Source: Bacillus sp. OK048 (GTDB taxonomy: Bacteria; Bacillota; Bacilli; Bacillales; Cytobacillaceae). Taken from it: a stretch of DNA of 64,000 nt. Made by a program: the position numbers and the translations under genes. Under the pieces are notes generated by a model. The model saw nothing but the letters and a program-made list of their open reading frames with translations, did no database searches and was not told the origin of the DNA. Below are positions 1-10,467 of the stretch, piece by piece. The stretch covers positions 415,916 through 479,915 of the forward strand of contig NZ_FNHN01000003.1 in assembly GCF_900103525.1 (NCBI RefSeq). The letters run 5' to 3'. Position 1 is the stretch's first letter. The number at the start of each line of letters is the position of its first letter.

Positions 1-1727
1 ACAGAAATATGACCACGATGAGCATCAATAATATTTTTTACAATTGCCAGTCCCAATCCAGTTCCAGCTCTGCCTCTAGTACGTGCTTTATCAGCTTTAT
101 AAAAGCGATCAAAAACGAATGGTAAATCTTCTTCAGGTATTCCAGACCCCGAATCAGACACTTCCACTTTTATTCCGAAATCATCGGTTTTTACACGTAA
201 CTTTACAGAACCGCCTTGAGGTGTATGTCTAATGGCATTATCAATTAAATTGGTCAGTACTTGTTCGATACGATCAGGATCGAATAGTAAGTTAGGAATG
301 TCATGTTCTAGGTCAGCACTTATCGTGATTTCATTGTCTCTTGCAAACCCTTGAAATTTATGAACGATTCTATTCATAAATGAATCTAGGTTAACCACAT
401 CTAAGTTTAATTGAATATGCCCTGCTTCCATTCTTGCGAGATCAAGCAGCTCATTAACAAGGCGCCCCATCCTCAATGATTCATCATAGATAACTTTAGC
501 CATTTCCTTTTTCTCTTCTTGAGACTCGGCTATATCATCTACAATGGCTTCACTATAGCCCTGTAACATGGAAATCGGTGTTCTTAGCTCATGAGAAACA
601 TTTGCAATAAAGTCTTTTCTCATCTTTTCTAATACTCGTTCATCTGTCATATCTCTTAGAACAGCAACAGCCCCACGGATGAAGCGATTACTATAAAGTG
701 GGCTGACTAGAACAACCCAATGGCGACCTTGAAGCGTTATTTCCCCTATTTGCTCTTTCTCCGTATCAACTGCTTTTTGAAAAAGATCCATTGCTTCTGT
801 TGGTATTTCGTCTGAAGTAGCGCCGGAACTACCTTTTTCATAGTACCAATATTGCAAAAAACGGTCCGCAGGAGGATTCGTTATCAAGATGGTTCCATCT
901 CGATTGAAGGTAATAACTCCATCTGCCATACTACTTAGAATACTGGCTAGCTGCTCTTTTTCCTGGCTAAGGGCATTCATATTGAACTTTAACTGCCGCC
1001 CCATTTGATTAAATGCAGTTGCAAGTTCCCCAATTTCATCATGAGTAAGAATTGGTACTTTCGTATCAAACTTCCCTCTTGCCACTTCGAAGGCTGCTTC
1101 CCTCATTTTTCTTAATGGTGCAGTAATTCTAGTAGAGAGGAAGAAGGCAAAAATAGTTGTTAGGATAATAGCGACACCCGCTACAAGTAAAATAAAATTA
1201 GTTGTTGAATGAGTAGTTTCTTGGACCACCTCTAGGGATTGATAGATAAAAACAGCGCCACTTTGTCCTTCATCCATGAGTAGCGGTACACCAATAATGG
1301 AATATTTTGCAATGTCGTTCTCTGAATCCTTAGATGAAAGCTTTGAGACTTTTTCAACTTTTATATTTTCTTTAAAAACAGTGGACAATTCGACATCATT
1401 TCGTATATCTTCAATTGATAACTTTACTGATTTTTCCGAATTAGGAGAGTAATAAACCTCTTGGTCATTTTTAATGATGACCACATTTGTAACATCATCA
1501 ATAATTTCCCAAGAGATTTCTAATCCTAAAGGAAATTGCTCACCAGGATGATTTACCAATACTTTAGCAATTTTTTCAGCCTGGTGAGTTAAATCATTTT
1601 TGGTTTCCATAAGATTGTTATTCTCGAAAAATTCTAAGAGCATGACAGTTAAAATGAAAAGGATAAAGGCAACCAAAAATATGATGGTAAGCCAGAGCTT
1701 ACCAACTACACTTCGTAAAAAGGTCAT
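1..1727 (-). CDS. resE: Sensor histidine kinase ResE (partial, 3' end outside window)
   Basis: This is the membrane sensor kinase that in Bacillus phosphorylates ResD under oxygen limitation or nitric oxide. The gene leaves the window on the left, so 575 codons are visible and the end of the ATPase domain is missing. In order I see a membrane segment at about residues 10-30, an extracytoplasmic sensor region to about 165, a second membrane segment at about 168-190, a HAMP linker, a PAS-like stretch, and the H box SHELRTP with phospho-acceptor His379. The N box [17 protein letters not shown] and GTGLGLAI follow. The ATG overlaps the resD TGA as ATGA, which implies translational coupling. Family and synteny make the call firm. 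Confidence 0.95.
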   Translation of the reverse strand, partial: MTFLRSVVGKLWLTIIFLVAFILFILTVMLLEFFENNNLMETKNDLTHQAEKIAKVLVNHPGEQFPLGLEISWEIIDDVTNVVIIKNDQEVYYSPNSEKSVKLSIEDIRNDVELSTVFKENIKVEKVSKLSSKDSENDIAKYSIIGVPLLMDEGQSGAVFIYQSLEVVQETTHSTTNFILLVAGVAIILTTIFAFFLSTRITAPLRKMREAAFEVARGKFDTKVPILTHDEIGELATAFNQMGRQLKFNMNALSQEKEQLASILSSMADGVITFNRDGTILITNPPADRFLQYWYYEKGSSGATSDEIPTEAMDLFQKAVDTEKEQIGEITLQGRHWVVLVSPLYSNRFIRGAVAVLRDMTDERVLEKMRKDFIANVSHELRTPISMLQGYSEAIVDDIAESQEEKKEMAKVIYDESLRMGRLVNELLDLARMEAGHIQLNLDVVNLDSFMNRIVHKFQGFARDNEITISADLEHDIPNLLFDPDRIEQVLTNLIDNAIRHTPQGGSVKLRVKTDDFGIKVEVSDSGSGIPEEDLPFVFDRFYKADKARTRGRAGTGLGLAIVKNIIDAHRGHIS

Positions 1728-2440
1728 TCATTAACTACCTCAAATTTGTAGCCGACTCCCCAAACTGTTACAATCATTCTCGCAGCTTGTTCAGAGACTT
1801 TATTTAATTTCTCACGAAGGCGTTTAACATGGGTATCAACCGTACGCAAATCACCAAAAAATTCGTAATGCCAAACTTCTTTCAGTAATTGCTCGCGGTC
1901 AAATACCTTGTCAGGTGATTTAGCAAGGAAATAGAGTAATTCGTATTCTTTTGGAGTTAAACTTACTTCCTTACCATCAGCCATAACCCTATGTGCATCA
2001 TTATCAATTGTTAAATGTGGGAAAACAATTACGTCCTTAGTCGTTGTTTCTGTTTGAAGATAACTAGTTTGAGAAGATCTCCTTAATAGAGCTTTTACAC
2101 GCAACACAACTTCCCTTGGGCTGAATGGTTTAACAATATAATCATCCGTACCAACTTCAAATCCTTGTACACGATTAACCTCTTCACCTTTAGCCGTTAA
2201 CATAATTACTGGAGTAGCTTTCTTTTCTCTTAACTCACGACAAACCTCGATACCATCTTTACCAGGCATCATCAAATCTAAAAGGATTACATCATAGTCA
2301 TTTGCAATCGCTTTCGCTAATGCTTCATTACCATCTTCTGCTTCATCAATTGAATATTCTTCACGCTCTAAGTACATTTTTAATAAACGACGAATTCTTT
2401 CCTCATCATCTACTACTAAAATCCTCACGTCTTTATCCAT
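1724..2440 (-). CDS. resD: Response regulator ResD
   Basis: This is the OmpR/PhoB-type response regulator that activates respiration and cytochrome genes when phosphorylated by ResE. The receiver domain fills about residues 1-120, with acidic pair Asp11-Asp12, phospho-acceptor Asp55 in LLDLMMPG and the conserved Lys in LTAKGEE. The winged-helix DNA-binding domain fills the C-terminal 110 residues and ends with the VWGVGYKFE signature. I place the start at the ATG at 2440, because the GGGGGG in front of it is a good ribosome-binding site. An in-frame ATG 15 bases further upstream has that G run inside its own codons. The gene gives 238 residues and overlaps resE by four bases. Confidence 0.95.
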   Translation of the reverse strand: MDKDVRILVVDDEERIRRLLKMYLEREEYSIDEAEDGNEALAKAIANDYDVILLDLMMPGKDGIEVCRELREKKATPVIMLTAKGEEVNRVQGFEVGTDDYIVKPFSPREVVLRVKALLRRSSQTSYLQTETTTKDVIVFPHLTIDNDAHRVMADGKEVSLTPKEYELLYFLAKSPDKVFDREQLLKEVWHYEFFGDLRTVDTHVKRLREKLNKVSEQAARMIVTVWGVGYKFEVVNE

Positions 2441-2613
2441 TATTAATCCCCCCATGCAGTTATTTTACAAAATATGCACACTTTCTTCTATACATAATAG
2501 GAAAGTCCTTGAAAAAAGTGTCGAATTTTTGACAACTTAACTTCTATCAAGCTAAAGAGTTGCAAAAATGGCCTTTACTTAATAGAAAGTAAAGGCTATA
2601 AAATTCACATTTT

Positions 2614-3798
2614 TTACCCAGCGTAGGAATGAAGTCCTGCAATTACTAGGTTTACCGCCACCAAGTTAAACATAATGATGACAAAACCAATTACTGCAAG
2701 CCATGCGGATTTTTCACCGTGCCACCCCTTTGAAAGACGAAGGTGTAAAAAGGCTGCGTAAAATAACCATGTAACTAATGCCCAAACCTCTTTAGGATCC
2801 CAGCCCCAGAACCTGGTCCAGGCAATTTGAGCCCATATCATTGCAAATATTAATGCACCTAAAGTAAAGACCGGGAATCCAATCAACACTGAACGATAAC
2901 TTATTTCATCAACAAAATCTAGGTTTATATTTTTAACTAAAGGTTGTAGTGCTGCAGAAATACGCTTTCTTAATATTAATCTTATTAATCCGTAAAGGAT
3001 GAAACCACCAATAAATGACCAAATAACAGAATTCATTTTCTTTGCATTTATGATCGCAGGCATTTCAACAAGAGGTTCAAACTTTCCTTCCGTTAGTAAC
3101 TCCCCTTTATGAGGCCCGGTAATCGCTGGCATTGTGTATTCAATTTTAGCCTCTAGTTCGTTCTTATTGATCCAATTAAATTCTGCTTTATAGTCCATAG
3201 ATGAAAATAATGTGGATACAAGGACAAAACCTAATGTGGTCACTAACCCAAACATCACCGTTTCCAGCCAAAAGGTTCTCTTACTGGATTTAGACTGGTC
3301 TATTACCTTTACTAGATAAATTAATCCAGCAGCGAAGCTTATAGCTAAAATAGCTTCTCCTAAAGCTGCAGTCGTAACATGGATATGAAGCCAGTCACTT
3401 TGCAGCGCAGGTATTAATGGAGAGATGTCTCTTGGAAACATACTTGCGTATGCAATGACAAGTATGGCAACAGGCATGGTGAACAACCCAAGAAGTGGGG
3501 TCCGATAAATAAAATATATAACAATGAATGCACCAACCAGACACATTCCAAAGAAAGTTGTAAATTCAAATAAATTACTAACAGGGGCATGTCCTGCGGC
3601 AATCCATCTAGTGATAAAATAACCAACTTGGGCAATAAAGCCAATTATTGTTAAAAAAACAGCAATTTTTCCCCAGCGATTTGTGCCCTTCTTTTCTCCA
3701 ATATCCTTCTTAGCCTTAATGGCTCCACCAAAGAAGAGAGTCGCAACTAAATATAGAATAAATGCAATATAAAGTAAATTACTACTTATTGTTACCAA
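2614..3798 (-). CDS. resC: Cytochrome c biogenesis protein ResC (CcsA/CcsB family)
   Basis: This is the polytopic membrane protein of the system II cytochrome c maturation machinery. With ResB it delivers heme to apocytochrome c on the outer face of the membrane. The 394-residue protein has many hydrophobic segments and the tryptophan-rich heme-handling motif WGWDPKE beginning at Trp331, flanked by conserved histidines. The start is a TTG placed directly after the resB TAG stop, with the ribosome-binding site AAGGAGGG inside the last codons of resB. The ATG-poor N-terminus and zero-base spacing suggest translation coupled to resB. It sits in the order resA-resB-resC-resD-resE as in B. subtilis. 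Confidence 0.95.
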   Translation of the reverse strand: MVTISSNLLYIAFILYLVATLFFGGAIKAKKDIGEKKGTNRWGKIAVFLTIIGFIAQVGYFITRWIAAGHAPVSNLFEFTTFFGMCLVGAFIVIYFIYRTPLLGLFTMPVAILVIAYASMFPRDISPLIPALQSDWLHIHVTTAALGEAILAISFAAGLIYLVKVIDQSKSSKRTFWLETVMFGLVTTLGFVLVSTLFSSMDYKAEFNWINKNELEAKIEYTMPAITGPHKGELLTEGKFEPLVEMPAIINAKKMNSVIWSFIGGFILYGLIRLILRKRISAALQPLVKNINLDFVDEISYRSVLIGFPVFTLGALIFAMIWAQIAWTRFWGWDPKEVWALVTWLFYAAFLHLRLSKGWHGEKSAWLAVIGFVIIMFNLVAVNLVIAGLHSYAG

Positions 3799-5433
3799 CT
3801 AGACACCCTCCTTATCCACTTTTTCCCTTTGAACTTGATCATCAGGTATATTTATTTTTGTTTCTGAAAGTGCTGATTCAATTTCCCTTTTTAAACCGTA
3901 CCAATTTTTATTTGTATGAGCAGCAATCCATATTTCACCATTTTTGTTTTGCACCCAAATTCTTCGATGATTCCAGTATGCTCCTTGCATAACACCAATC
4001 ATAAAGAGAATACCACCCATGGCAATAATCCAAATCGTCAAGTCTTTACGAACGGTTAAAGCAGTAACGTTTTTGGTTTCGATTCCTTTAAAAGCCATTT
4101 TAAATTGATTATCACCTAATGGTTCAATGGTTTGTTGAATGGCAACAAAACTTGTTTCCCCATTCGGCACTTCTGGTGATGTCATTTTAAAAACAAAGGC
4201 AGGATTATTGGGAATTCTTGATTTTGTTGTAGGCTCCCCATTATCCGCAAATTCAAAGTCTGGGAAAAAGCTTAACACTTCAACCCCATATCCATTTCCA
4301 AGGTCATATTTTTCCTGTGGATCATACAGACTTATTTTTACATCACCAAATGTTTTCCCAGATTCCTTATTGGTTAATGAAAAAGTCATTGTATTTAGTT
4401 CATCGAGTTTGTAGTCTACTTGATATAAAGCAAATTTTTCAAATTTCAATGGCTGATTTACGCGAATTTTGTGTTCTTTTACTTTTTCTAACTCTGGCTG
4501 TTCCCCTGGAATAGCAGGCCCAACTCTTTTATAAAGAACTGCATTTGTCTGATAATTTTTAACAACCATCCCTGCTCGGTCAATTGCAGCTTCGAATGCT
4601 TTGTTTTCTTTATCTTTGTCATAGTTTTCTAAAATAAACTTTTCATTCGCTACATAATATTGACCATCCGTTTCAGGGACGACCTTTGTTTCACCTTCAC
4701 GAAGCCATAGAACCTTATCAATATACATTCCGGGAACAAAACGCAGCATACCACCAATTAGGAAAATGATTAATCCAACATGATTCACGTATGGTCCCCA
4801 ACGAGAAAAACGACCTTTTTCAGCAAGCAAATCTCCGTTTTCTTCCCTTACATGATAACGTTTAGACTTTAATCGTTGTTTAACTGCGTCTATGTCCTTT
4901 TCATCAACATTTTCGCTTATTCCAAACACACGTTGCCGCTTTAAAAACCCTTCATGTCTTGTTACTTTTTGTGCTTTTAGTGCCTTATATAGGGGTACCA
5001 CCCTGTCTAGACTACAAATCACCAGGGAAATACCAATCATGGCTATTAAAACTAGATACCACCAGGAACTGTACAAATTATTAAGGCCTAATTCATAGTA
5101 TAGTTTTCCAAACCAACCATACTCTTCTTTGTAGTATTCTGCGGCAGGCAGCGTAGGAGGTATGTACATTTCTTGTGGAAGAATCGTCCCAGCTGCAGAA
5201 GCAACTAATGTGATAACAATTAGCCACACACCTACTTTAACGGATGAAAAAAAGTTCCATATTTTATCAACGATGGACTTATTATATGTTTGTGAGCGGC
5301 GCGCACTACCTTCATAACGCATATCGAGCAGTGGTTTATCTTGAGACTGTTCATCTAATACCTTTCCACATGCCTCACACAATACGGTCCCATGTGGATT
5401 AACATGACCGCATTCACATTTGACATCTTTCAT
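3799..5433 (-). CDS. resB: Cytochrome c biogenesis protein ResB
   Basis: This is the partner of ResC in system II cytochrome c maturation, a membrane protein with a large extracytoplasmic domain. The 544-residue product has hydrophobic segments near residues 70-90, 125-145 and 215-235 and a last one near 470-490, with a long soluble region between the last two. The N-terminus carries a small zinc-ribbon-like motif with Cys6, Cys8, Cys19 and Cys22, which also occurs in other Bacillaceae ResB proteins as far as I recall. The gene follows resA by 23 bases and abuts resC with no gap, so all three belong to one transcript. Confidence 0.94.
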   Translation of the reverse strand: MKDVKCECGHVNPHGTVLCEACGKVLDEQSQDKPLLDMRYEGSARRSQTYNKSIVDKIWNFFSSVKVGVWLIVITLVASAAGTILPQEMYIPPTLPAAEYYKEEYGWFGKLYYELGLNNLYSSWWYLVLIAMIGISLVICSLDRVVPLYKALKAQKVTRHEGFLKRQRVFGISENVDEKDIDAVKQRLKSKRYHVREENGDLLAEKGRFSRWGPYVNHVGLIIFLIGGMLRFVPGMYIDKVLWLREGETKVVPETDGQYYVANEKFILENYDKDKENKAFEAAIDRAGMVVKNYQTNAVLYKRVGPAIPGEQPELEKVKEHKIRVNQPLKFEKFALYQVDYKLDELNTMTFSLTNKESGKTFGDVKISLYDPQEKYDLGNGYGVEVLSFFPDFEFADNGEPTTKSRIPNNPAFVFKMTSPEVPNGETSFVAIQQTIEPLGDNQFKMAFKGIETKNVTALTVRKDLTIWIIAMGGILFMIGVMQGAYWNHRRIWVQNKNGEIWIAAHTNKNWYGLKREIESALSETKINIPDDQVQREKVDKEGV

Positions 5434-5456
5434 TGCTAAAAACTCCCTACAACCCC

Positions 5457-5984
5457 TTAAGGTTTAATTTTCTCCATAAACTCCCTGACCGTTCTTTCTG
5501 TTAGTGTACCTGTATGATATTTAACCACTTTCCCATCTTTATCAATTAAAAATGTAGCCGGAAGCGGGTTAATACCATATGCCGTTTGAACCTGTCCGTC
5601 TTTTGTATCGATTACGATTGGGAAATCTAACTTCTTGCGTTCTGCAAATTGATTAACAGCTAATTCTGACTCACTAACATTAACCGCCAGCACTTGTACC
5701 CCGCTGTCCTTGAAATGGTTATATTGATTATTAATATAAGGCATTTCTGCTTCACACGGCTTACACCAAGTTCCCCAGAAATTTAAAAATACCCCCTGCC
5801 CCTTATAATCAGAAAGCTTATGCTTTTCACCGTTCATATCAACCAATACAAAATCTGGTGCTTGTTTTCCCACTGCAACTTTTATACGGTTATCCTTCGT
5901 CAGGTTGGCATACAACGTGTAAACAACGGCAGAACCAAGAATGACTAGAATGATAGTTCTCATAATTAATCGCCGTTTTTTCAT
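5457..5984 (-). CDS. resA: Thiol-disulfide oxidoreductase ResA
   Basis: This is a membrane-anchored thioredoxin-like protein that reduces the heme-binding cysteines of apocytochrome c outside the cell membrane. The 175-residue product has an uncleaved N-terminal anchor at about residues 9-25 and a TlpA/AhpC-TSA type thioredoxin fold. The active site is Trp73-Cys74-Lys-Pro-Cys77; B. subtilis ResA has CEPC, so the second position differs. A cis-proline follows in NPLPATFLID. It is the first gene of the res operon. The A/T-rich upstream region contains a TATAAT at about 6034-6039, but I could not define a clear -35. Confidence 0.94.
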   Translation of the reverse strand: MKKRRLIMRTIILVILGSAVVYTLYANLTKDNRIKVAVGKQAPDFVLVDMNGEKHKLSDYKGQGVFLNFWGTWCKPCEAEMPYINNQYNHFKDSGVQVLAVNVSESELAVNQFAERKKLDFPIVIDTKDGQVQTAYGINPLPATFLIDKDGKVVKYHTGTLTERTVREFMEKIKP

Positions 5985-6088
5985 ATTTCTCCCCCCTGTA
6001 AATCACAATTTCTAGACACAATTAGTCTAAATTATATCATTTTTCACTGTGTTTATAGTAATTACTCACTGGTACAATTGTGACATAT

Positions 6089-6826
6089 TTATGAATTTTT
6101 TTTAGTTGACTCTAACGATAATCCCCTTAATAACTTTACCTCATGATGTGTTAGCTCTCTTGCATCCCCAGCAGAGAGGCCATGTAAAGTTAAAAAACCA
6201 TAGCGTTCACGTTTTAATTTCAGAACTTCATGTCCGATTGCTTCAAACATCCTTCTAACCTGACGATTACGGCCTTCATGAATGATAATTTCAATGATAG
6301 AAGTTTGCTTTTGCTTATCTACTGAAAGCATCTTAACTTTAGCCGGTGCAGTTTTTCCATCTTCAAGATGGATCCCTCTTTCTAACTTTCTAAGGTTCTC
6401 CTTTGAAGGGATTCCCTTTGTTTTTGCGACATAAACTTTATCAATTTGATTGCGAGGATGCATTAGTAAATTAGCGAACTCCCCGTCATTTGTTAACAGT
6501 AATAATCCGGAAGTATCATAATCAAGTCGTCCTACAGGGAAAATTCTTTCTTGAATATATGGAAAGAAATCCGTTACAACCTTTCTTCCTTTATCATCAC
6601 TAACACTCGAAATAACGCCACGAGGTTTGTATAGAAGAAAATATACCGGTTCCTCCTTCTCAATTTGAATACCATTCACTTCAACTCTGTCAGAAGGTGT
6701 TACTTTCACCCCCAGCTCCGTAACAACTTTCCCATTTACTTTTACTTTTCCTTCTTTAATCAATTCTTCAGACTTCCTTCTCGATGCGATTCCTGCCCGA
6801 GCAATTACCTTTTGCAATCTTTCCAA
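6089..6826 (-). CDS. rluB: Ribosomal large subunit pseudouridine synthase RluB
   Basis: This is a 23S rRNA pseudouridine synthase of the RsuA/RluB family. The 245-residue product has an N-terminal S4 RNA-binding domain (about residues 2-50, ASRRKSEELI) and a catalytic domain with the signature GRLDYDTSGLLLLTNDG, where Asp102 is the expected nucleophile. I chose the TTG at 6826, because it follows GAGGTGG at a suitable distance and gives the usual N-terminus MERLQKVIA. A longer open frame upstream has no ribosome-binding site. The gene sits between spmB and resA as in B. subtilis and is separated from spmB by a terminator. Confidence 0.93.
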   Translation of the reverse strand: MERLQKVIARAGIASRRKSEELIKEGKVKVNGKVVTELGVKVTPSDRVEVNGIQIEKEEPVYFLLYKPRGVISSVSDDKGRKVVTDFFPYIQERIFPVGRLDYDTSGLLLLTNDGEFANLLMHPRNQIDKVYVAKTKGIPSKENLRKLERGIHLEDGKTAPAKVKMLSVDKQKQTSIIEIIIHEGRNRQVRRMFEAIGHEVLKLKRERYGFLTLHGLSAGDARELTHHEVKLLRGLSLESTKKNS

Positions 6827-6866
6827 TATGATCCACCTCAGCTGTTTGCCTTTATTTTGAATACCG

Positions 6867-6879
6867 GGTGCCTGGCACC
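6867..6879. repeat. Short perfect palindrome GGTGCC-T-GGCACC
   Basis: A 13-base perfect inverted repeat lies just upstream of the rluB start. Palindromes of this form are scattered through Bacillaceae genomes as far as I recall, but this is the only copy I found in the window. It could be a dispersed repeat or an operator. Confidence 0.3.
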
Positions 6880-6973
6880 GCAGTTTACTAGGAAACAAAT
6901 TTGTTATTCTTACCTAATGAATTATGACACAAAACCGACCTTTTTCAAAGTAACGGCTATTCTATCTAAATAA

Positions 6974-7020
6974 AAATAAAAAAACAGGCTCCCATTTATG
7001 TTTAGCTCTTCAGGAACCTG
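6974..7020 (-). terminator. Intrinsic terminator of dacB-spmA-spmB
   Basis: Reading the minus strand, CAGGTTCC can pair with GGAGCCTG across a loop of about 19 bases. A long T-rich run follows immediately. It lies 35 bases after the spmB stop and separates that operon from rluB. Confidence 0.7.
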
Positions 7021-7054
7021 CTTACTATTTACGATTCTAGCCACTCAAATTAGT

Positions 7055-7600
7055 TTAATTTGCACCGAATATTAGTACCACTACTGTAATAGCCACTATG
7101 ATTCCAACAACGTCAGCAAGAAGTCCCACCTTGAGTGCATCCCCCATTTTTTTGATCCCGACAGCTCCAAAATAAACAGTTAACACATAAAAGGTAGTAT
7201 CTGTACTTCCCTGCAAAACCGATGCAAGCCTCCCAATAAAAGAATCAGGACCATATACCGCAATTAAATCACTTGTCATCCCAAGTGCAGCTGTTCCGGA
7301 TATTGGTCTAATAAAGATGAGAGGAACAATTTCTGCCGGGACACCGATCGCCTCCATCGCTGGTCTAATCCAATTCATTAATGCGTCAAGGGCACCCGAA
7401 GCCCGAAAGACGGTAATCGCAACAAGCATCCCTACAAGAAATGGAATAATCGAAACAGCGATTTTGATTCCTTCTTTTCCCCCTTCAACAAAGCTCTCAT
7501 AAGTTGGAACTTGTTTAATGGTTCCATATAGAAGGATAAAACCGATTAGTATAGGAATAAAACTTAGTGAAATAAGCGAAAGAAATTCCATTGTTTTCAT
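7055..7600 (-). CDS. spmB: Spore maturation protein SpmB
   Basis: This is a membrane protein of the nucleoside-transporter-like gate family, required with SpmA for normal spore core dehydration. The 181-residue product has about five hydrophobic segments and conserved stretches RPISGTAALGM and GSTDTTFYVL. Its ATG overlaps the spmA TGA (ATGA), so translation is coupled. It lies last in the dacB-spmA-spmB operon, which in B. subtilis is transcribed in the mother cell by sigma-E; I could not pick out that promoter here. Confidence 0.95.
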   Translation of the reverse strand: MKTMEFLSLISLSFIPILIGFILLYGTIKQVPTYESFVEGGKEGIKIAVSIIPFLVGMLVAITVFRASGALDALMNWIRPAMEAIGVPAEIVPLIFIRPISGTAALGMTSDLIAVYGPDSFIGRLASVLQGSTDTTFYVLTVYFGAVGIKKMGDALKVGLLADVVGIIVAITVVVLIFGAN

Positions 7601-8184
7601 CCTTTACGACTTCTTCGTTTATAAAAATAACGGTCTATCATAACTGCTCCGAGCATTGAAATAATCGTTGCAATTAATGTTGGGACAACAATTTCTGTTG
7701 GGGAGGCAGAGTTGTAATTCATTCGGATTGCAATAACCGTTGTTGGGATAATCGTAATGCTTGCAGTATTAATCGCCAAAAAAGTAACCATCGACCTGCT
7801 TGCTGAATTCTTTCCGCCATTTAATTGTTTTAATTCTTCCATGGCTTTTATCCCAAGTGGTGTAGCTGCATTACCTAATCCAAACATATTGGCAATCATA
7901 TTTGACAATATATAGCCCATGGCAGGGTGATTCGATGGCACATCAGGAAATAACCGTTTTACTAATGGACGAAATAGCTTTGACAATTTATCAAGTAATC
8001 CGGATTCCTCAGCAATCCGCATCATTCCCAACCAAAACACTAGAATGCTGATCAATCCGATACAAAGAGTCACAGCTTCCTTTGCTCCATCAAATATCGC
8101 CTTATTCACCTCTTCCAATGTCCCATTAAACATTGCAAAAATAAAGCCAACGATCGTCATAAAAACCCAAATATAATTAACCAT
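7597..8184 (-). CDS. spmA: Spore maturation protein SpmA
   Basis: This is the membrane partner of SpmB in spore core dehydration and heat resistance. The 195-residue protein has an N-terminal membrane segment, two or three further segments, and the conserved stretch NMFGLGNAATPLGIKAM typical of the gate-domain family. It overlaps dacB by eight bases and spmB by four bases, so all three are translated from one mRNA. Confidence 0.95.
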   Translation of the reverse strand: MVNYIWVFMTIVGFIFAMFNGTLEEVNKAIFDGAKEAVTLCIGLISILVFWLGMMRIAEESGLLDKLSKLFRPLVKRLFPDVPSNHPAMGYILSNMIANMFGLGNAATPLGIKAMEELKQLNGGKNSASRSMVTFLAINTASITIIPTTVIAIRMNYNSASPTEIVVPTLIATIISMLGAVMIDRYFYKRRSRKG

Positions 8185-9322
8185 TTAGTTTCACGCCTAT
8201 AACGGATAGAAAAATATCTTTTAATGAATCAAATAGTCCCTTCTTCTTCTCGGGACCTCCCTGATAATAAATAGGTGTTTCTCTTACCACTTTTCCATCA
8301 AGGAAAACCTGGGCTTTACCAACAGCTTCTCCGTTATGCTCGGTGTGGTCCCAATCCTCTCCCGGTTTATTCAATTTATATTTAATAGAGAACAAGTCCA
8401 TTTCCTCATTTGTGGCCGGGTAAACAATGGTTCTTTTTAAATAAAGATGTTTTTGATAAATTTTATTTGTTTTTATATCTATTTTTCCTTTTGACAACAC
8501 TTCTGCCATATCATAGGTTTTAAAACCATTTTCATACATCGCAATGTGGTCATTCCAATCATCTGAAGCATTCAATGTAACAGCAATTAAACTCATGTCC
8601 CCCCTGTTTGCAGTTGTAACAAGAGTTCTTTTTGCACGTTTTGTATAGCCCGTTTTCCCGCCGGTTGTATATTTGTATTTTGTTAATAAGCGGTTTTTGT
8701 TCTTCCACTCACGGTCCCAATTTTCAGTGGGATTTGGTGCTTTATATTTCTTGGTTCCAGCGATTTTTTGATATGTTTTATTTTGCATTGCATACCGGGT
8801 TAACAAAGCCATATCATAGGCAGTTGAAAAGTGGTCTTCATGGTCATCTAGACCATGAGGATTAGAAAAATGTGTATTTAACATGCCAATCTCATTTGCT
8901 TTTTGGTTCATCAGATAAACAAACCCATCTAAGCTCCCCCCTACATGTTCAGCAATGGCAATGGCTGTGTCATTTCCAGACCTTAGCATTAAGCCATATA
9001 CTAAATGCTTGAGCTTGATTTTTTCCCCCGGTTTTAAGTACACAGTCGACCCTTCCGCTCGGGTAGCTTGTTCACTTACTGTCACTAGTTCATTCATTTT
9101 ACCCGATTCGATAGCAAGAATCGCTGTCATTATTTTTGTAATACTCGCGATCCTTCTTTTTGTGTGGGCATCTTTCTCAAATAGGACACGCCCTGATTCT
9201 TGCTCCATTAGAACTGCACCACGTGCACTTACGGAAACGGAAGCATCCACCTTTTGAGGAATGTTTGTAATGAATAGTGAGACCATGAGGGCAAAAATGA
9301 CTAGCTTCCAAATCATTCTCAT
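8177..9322 (-). CDS. dacB: D-alanyl-D-alanine carboxypeptidase DacB (PBP5*)
   Basis: This is a low-molecular-mass penicillin-binding protein that trims peptide cross-links in the spore cortex. The 381-residue product has a signal peptide (about residues 1-27) and the three active-site motifs of the S11 family: Ser60-Ile-Thr-Lys63, Ser115-Gly-Asn117 and Lys223-Thr-Gly225. The C-terminal part is the usual beta-rich domain with an amphipathic end. The operon dacB-spmA-spmB and the sporulation-rich neighbourhood separate it from the vegetative DacA, and dacF is present elsewhere in this window. Confidence 0.93.
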   Translation of the reverse strand: MRMIWKLVIFALMVSLFITNIPQKVDASVSVSARGAVLMEQESGRVLFEKDAHTKRRIASITKIMTAILAIESGKMNELVTVSEQATRAEGSTVYLKPGEKIKLKHLVYGLMLRSGNDTAIAIAEHVGGSLDGFVYLMNQKANEIGMLNTHFSNPHGLDDHEDHFSTAYDMALLTRYAMQNKTYQKIAGTKKYKAPNPTENWDREWKNKNRLLTKYKYTTGGKTGYTKRAKRTLVTTANRGDMSLIAVTLNASDDWNDHIAMYENGFKTYDMAEVLSKGKIDIKTNKIYQKHLYLKRTIVYPATNEEMDLFSIKYKLNKPGEDWDHTEHNGEAVGKAQVFLDGKVVRETPIYYQGGPEKKKGLFDSLKDIFLSVIGVKLNG

Positions 9323-9420
9323 AAGTTTACCTCGTCCCCTTCTTTGCTTCTTTTTACGATACTTGTTCTCTAAAATTTTATGCAGGACAAGGCTTGATAT
9401 GACAACTTGTCTTTAAAAAT

Positions 9421-9451
9421 GAAAAAGACAACCAGCATCATGCCGATTGTC
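9421..9451 (-). terminator. Terminator of the superoxide dismutase gene
   Basis: On the minus strand GACAA and TTGTC flank a self-complementary core, with G-U pairs allowed, followed by TTTTTC. It starts seven bases past the stop of the upstream dismutase gene. Confidence 0.65.
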
Positions 9452-9457
9452 AAAGGT

Positions 9458-10348
9458 TTAAAATGCTGGCCATTTGATCTCTGAAGCTTTATCAAATCTC
9501 ATTTCTACATCATTCCAATTTACCAGTTTCCACCAATTATCAACATAGCCAGCCCGGTTATTCTTATACTGCAGATAATAAGCATGCTCCCAGACATCAA
9601 GAACTAGCAGTGGAATGGTGTCCCATTGCGTTAACAACATATGTCTTTCCGATTGCAATATCTCTAGATGCCTTGCCCTTGGTGACCATACAAGAATTGC
9701 CCACCCAACACCTTCTACCTGTTTGGCTGCTTCTGAGAACTGTTTCTTAAATTTATCGAAACTGCCAAAATAATCGTCTATTTCCCGCTTCAGGTGTCCT
9801 TGGGGACTTCCTCCCCCTTTAGGAATCATGTTTTTCCAAAAAATTGTATGCAAGTAATGTCCTGATCCATGAAAGGCTAATTCTCTTGACCAATGTTTTA
9901 TTAGGGAAAAATCATTATTATCTCTAGCCTTCTTTAGGTTTAACTCTGCTTTGTTTAATCCTTCAACATAAGAGCGATGATGCTTATCATGATGCAACTT
10001 CATGATTTCTACCGAAATATATGGTTCAAGTGCATTGTAGGCGTATGGAAGCTCTGGCAGCTGATGTCCACCTGGGGCAACAGACTTATTCTCAACCCAG
10101 ATATTTCCGACCCCTTGTTTTCGAGAAAAATAATCTTCCATTTGCCCATGAATTTCTTCGGCCTTTGTCTGAAGGTTTAACATGTCATGATCTGATAATG
10201 ATTGGCTTGTATTTTCTATCAACTCAGTGAAATGTTCAAGCTGCTCCCATAACTCTACGTTATCATTCACTTCTTCTGATTCAAGAAATTGTTTCATTTC
10301 CTCATTCCAATCAAAGAGATCGTGAACATACTGACTAAAGCGGTTCAT
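9458..10348 (-). CDS. Iron/manganese superoxide dismutase with N-terminal extension (SodF-like)
   Basis: This enzyme converts superoxide to oxygen and peroxide. Its C-terminal 200 residues form a complete Fe/Mn dismutase, with the first metal ligand His119 in KLHHDKHH, a second His in HYLHTIFW, and the Asp and His pair in LDVWEHAYY. About 90 extra residues precede the domain and look helical and acidic, as in the B. subtilis SodF type. I set the start at the ATG at 10348, which follows AAGGTGGGA; an open frame 40 codons longer lacks a ribosome-binding site and overruns the ypuI terminator. Metal preference cannot be decided from sequence. It is monocistronic, with a terminator on either side. 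Confidence 0.88.
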   Translation of the reverse strand: MNRFSQYVHDLFDWNEEMKQFLESEEVNDNVELWEQLEHFTELIENTSQSLSDHDMLNLQTKAEEIHGQMEDYFSRKQGVGNIWVENKSVAPGGHQLPELPYAYNALEPYISVEIMKLHHDKHHRSYVEGLNKAELNLKKARDNNDFSLIKHWSRELAFHGSGHYLHTIFWKNMIPKGGGSPQGHLKREIDDYFGSFDKFKKQFSEAAKQVEGVGWAILVWSPRARHLEILQSERHMLLTQWDTIPLLVLDVWEHAYYLQYKNNRAGYVDNWWKLVNWNDVEMRFDKASEIKWPAF

Positions 10349-10434
10349 TCTAATCCCACCTTTTAATTTGAATCTAACTAAAAGGTATGAAAAATATTCG
10401 AGATTATGAACAACTGAATCTATTCCAAGCGAAA

Positions 10435-10456
10435 AAACTGCCCATATGGACAGTTT
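10435..10456 (-). terminator. Terminator of ypuI
   Basis: A hairpin AAACTG(T)CCATATGG(G)CAGTTT is followed on the minus strand by a T run. It lies 12 bases after the ypuI stop. Confidence 0.75.
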
Positions 10457-10467
10457 CCCGTTAAACA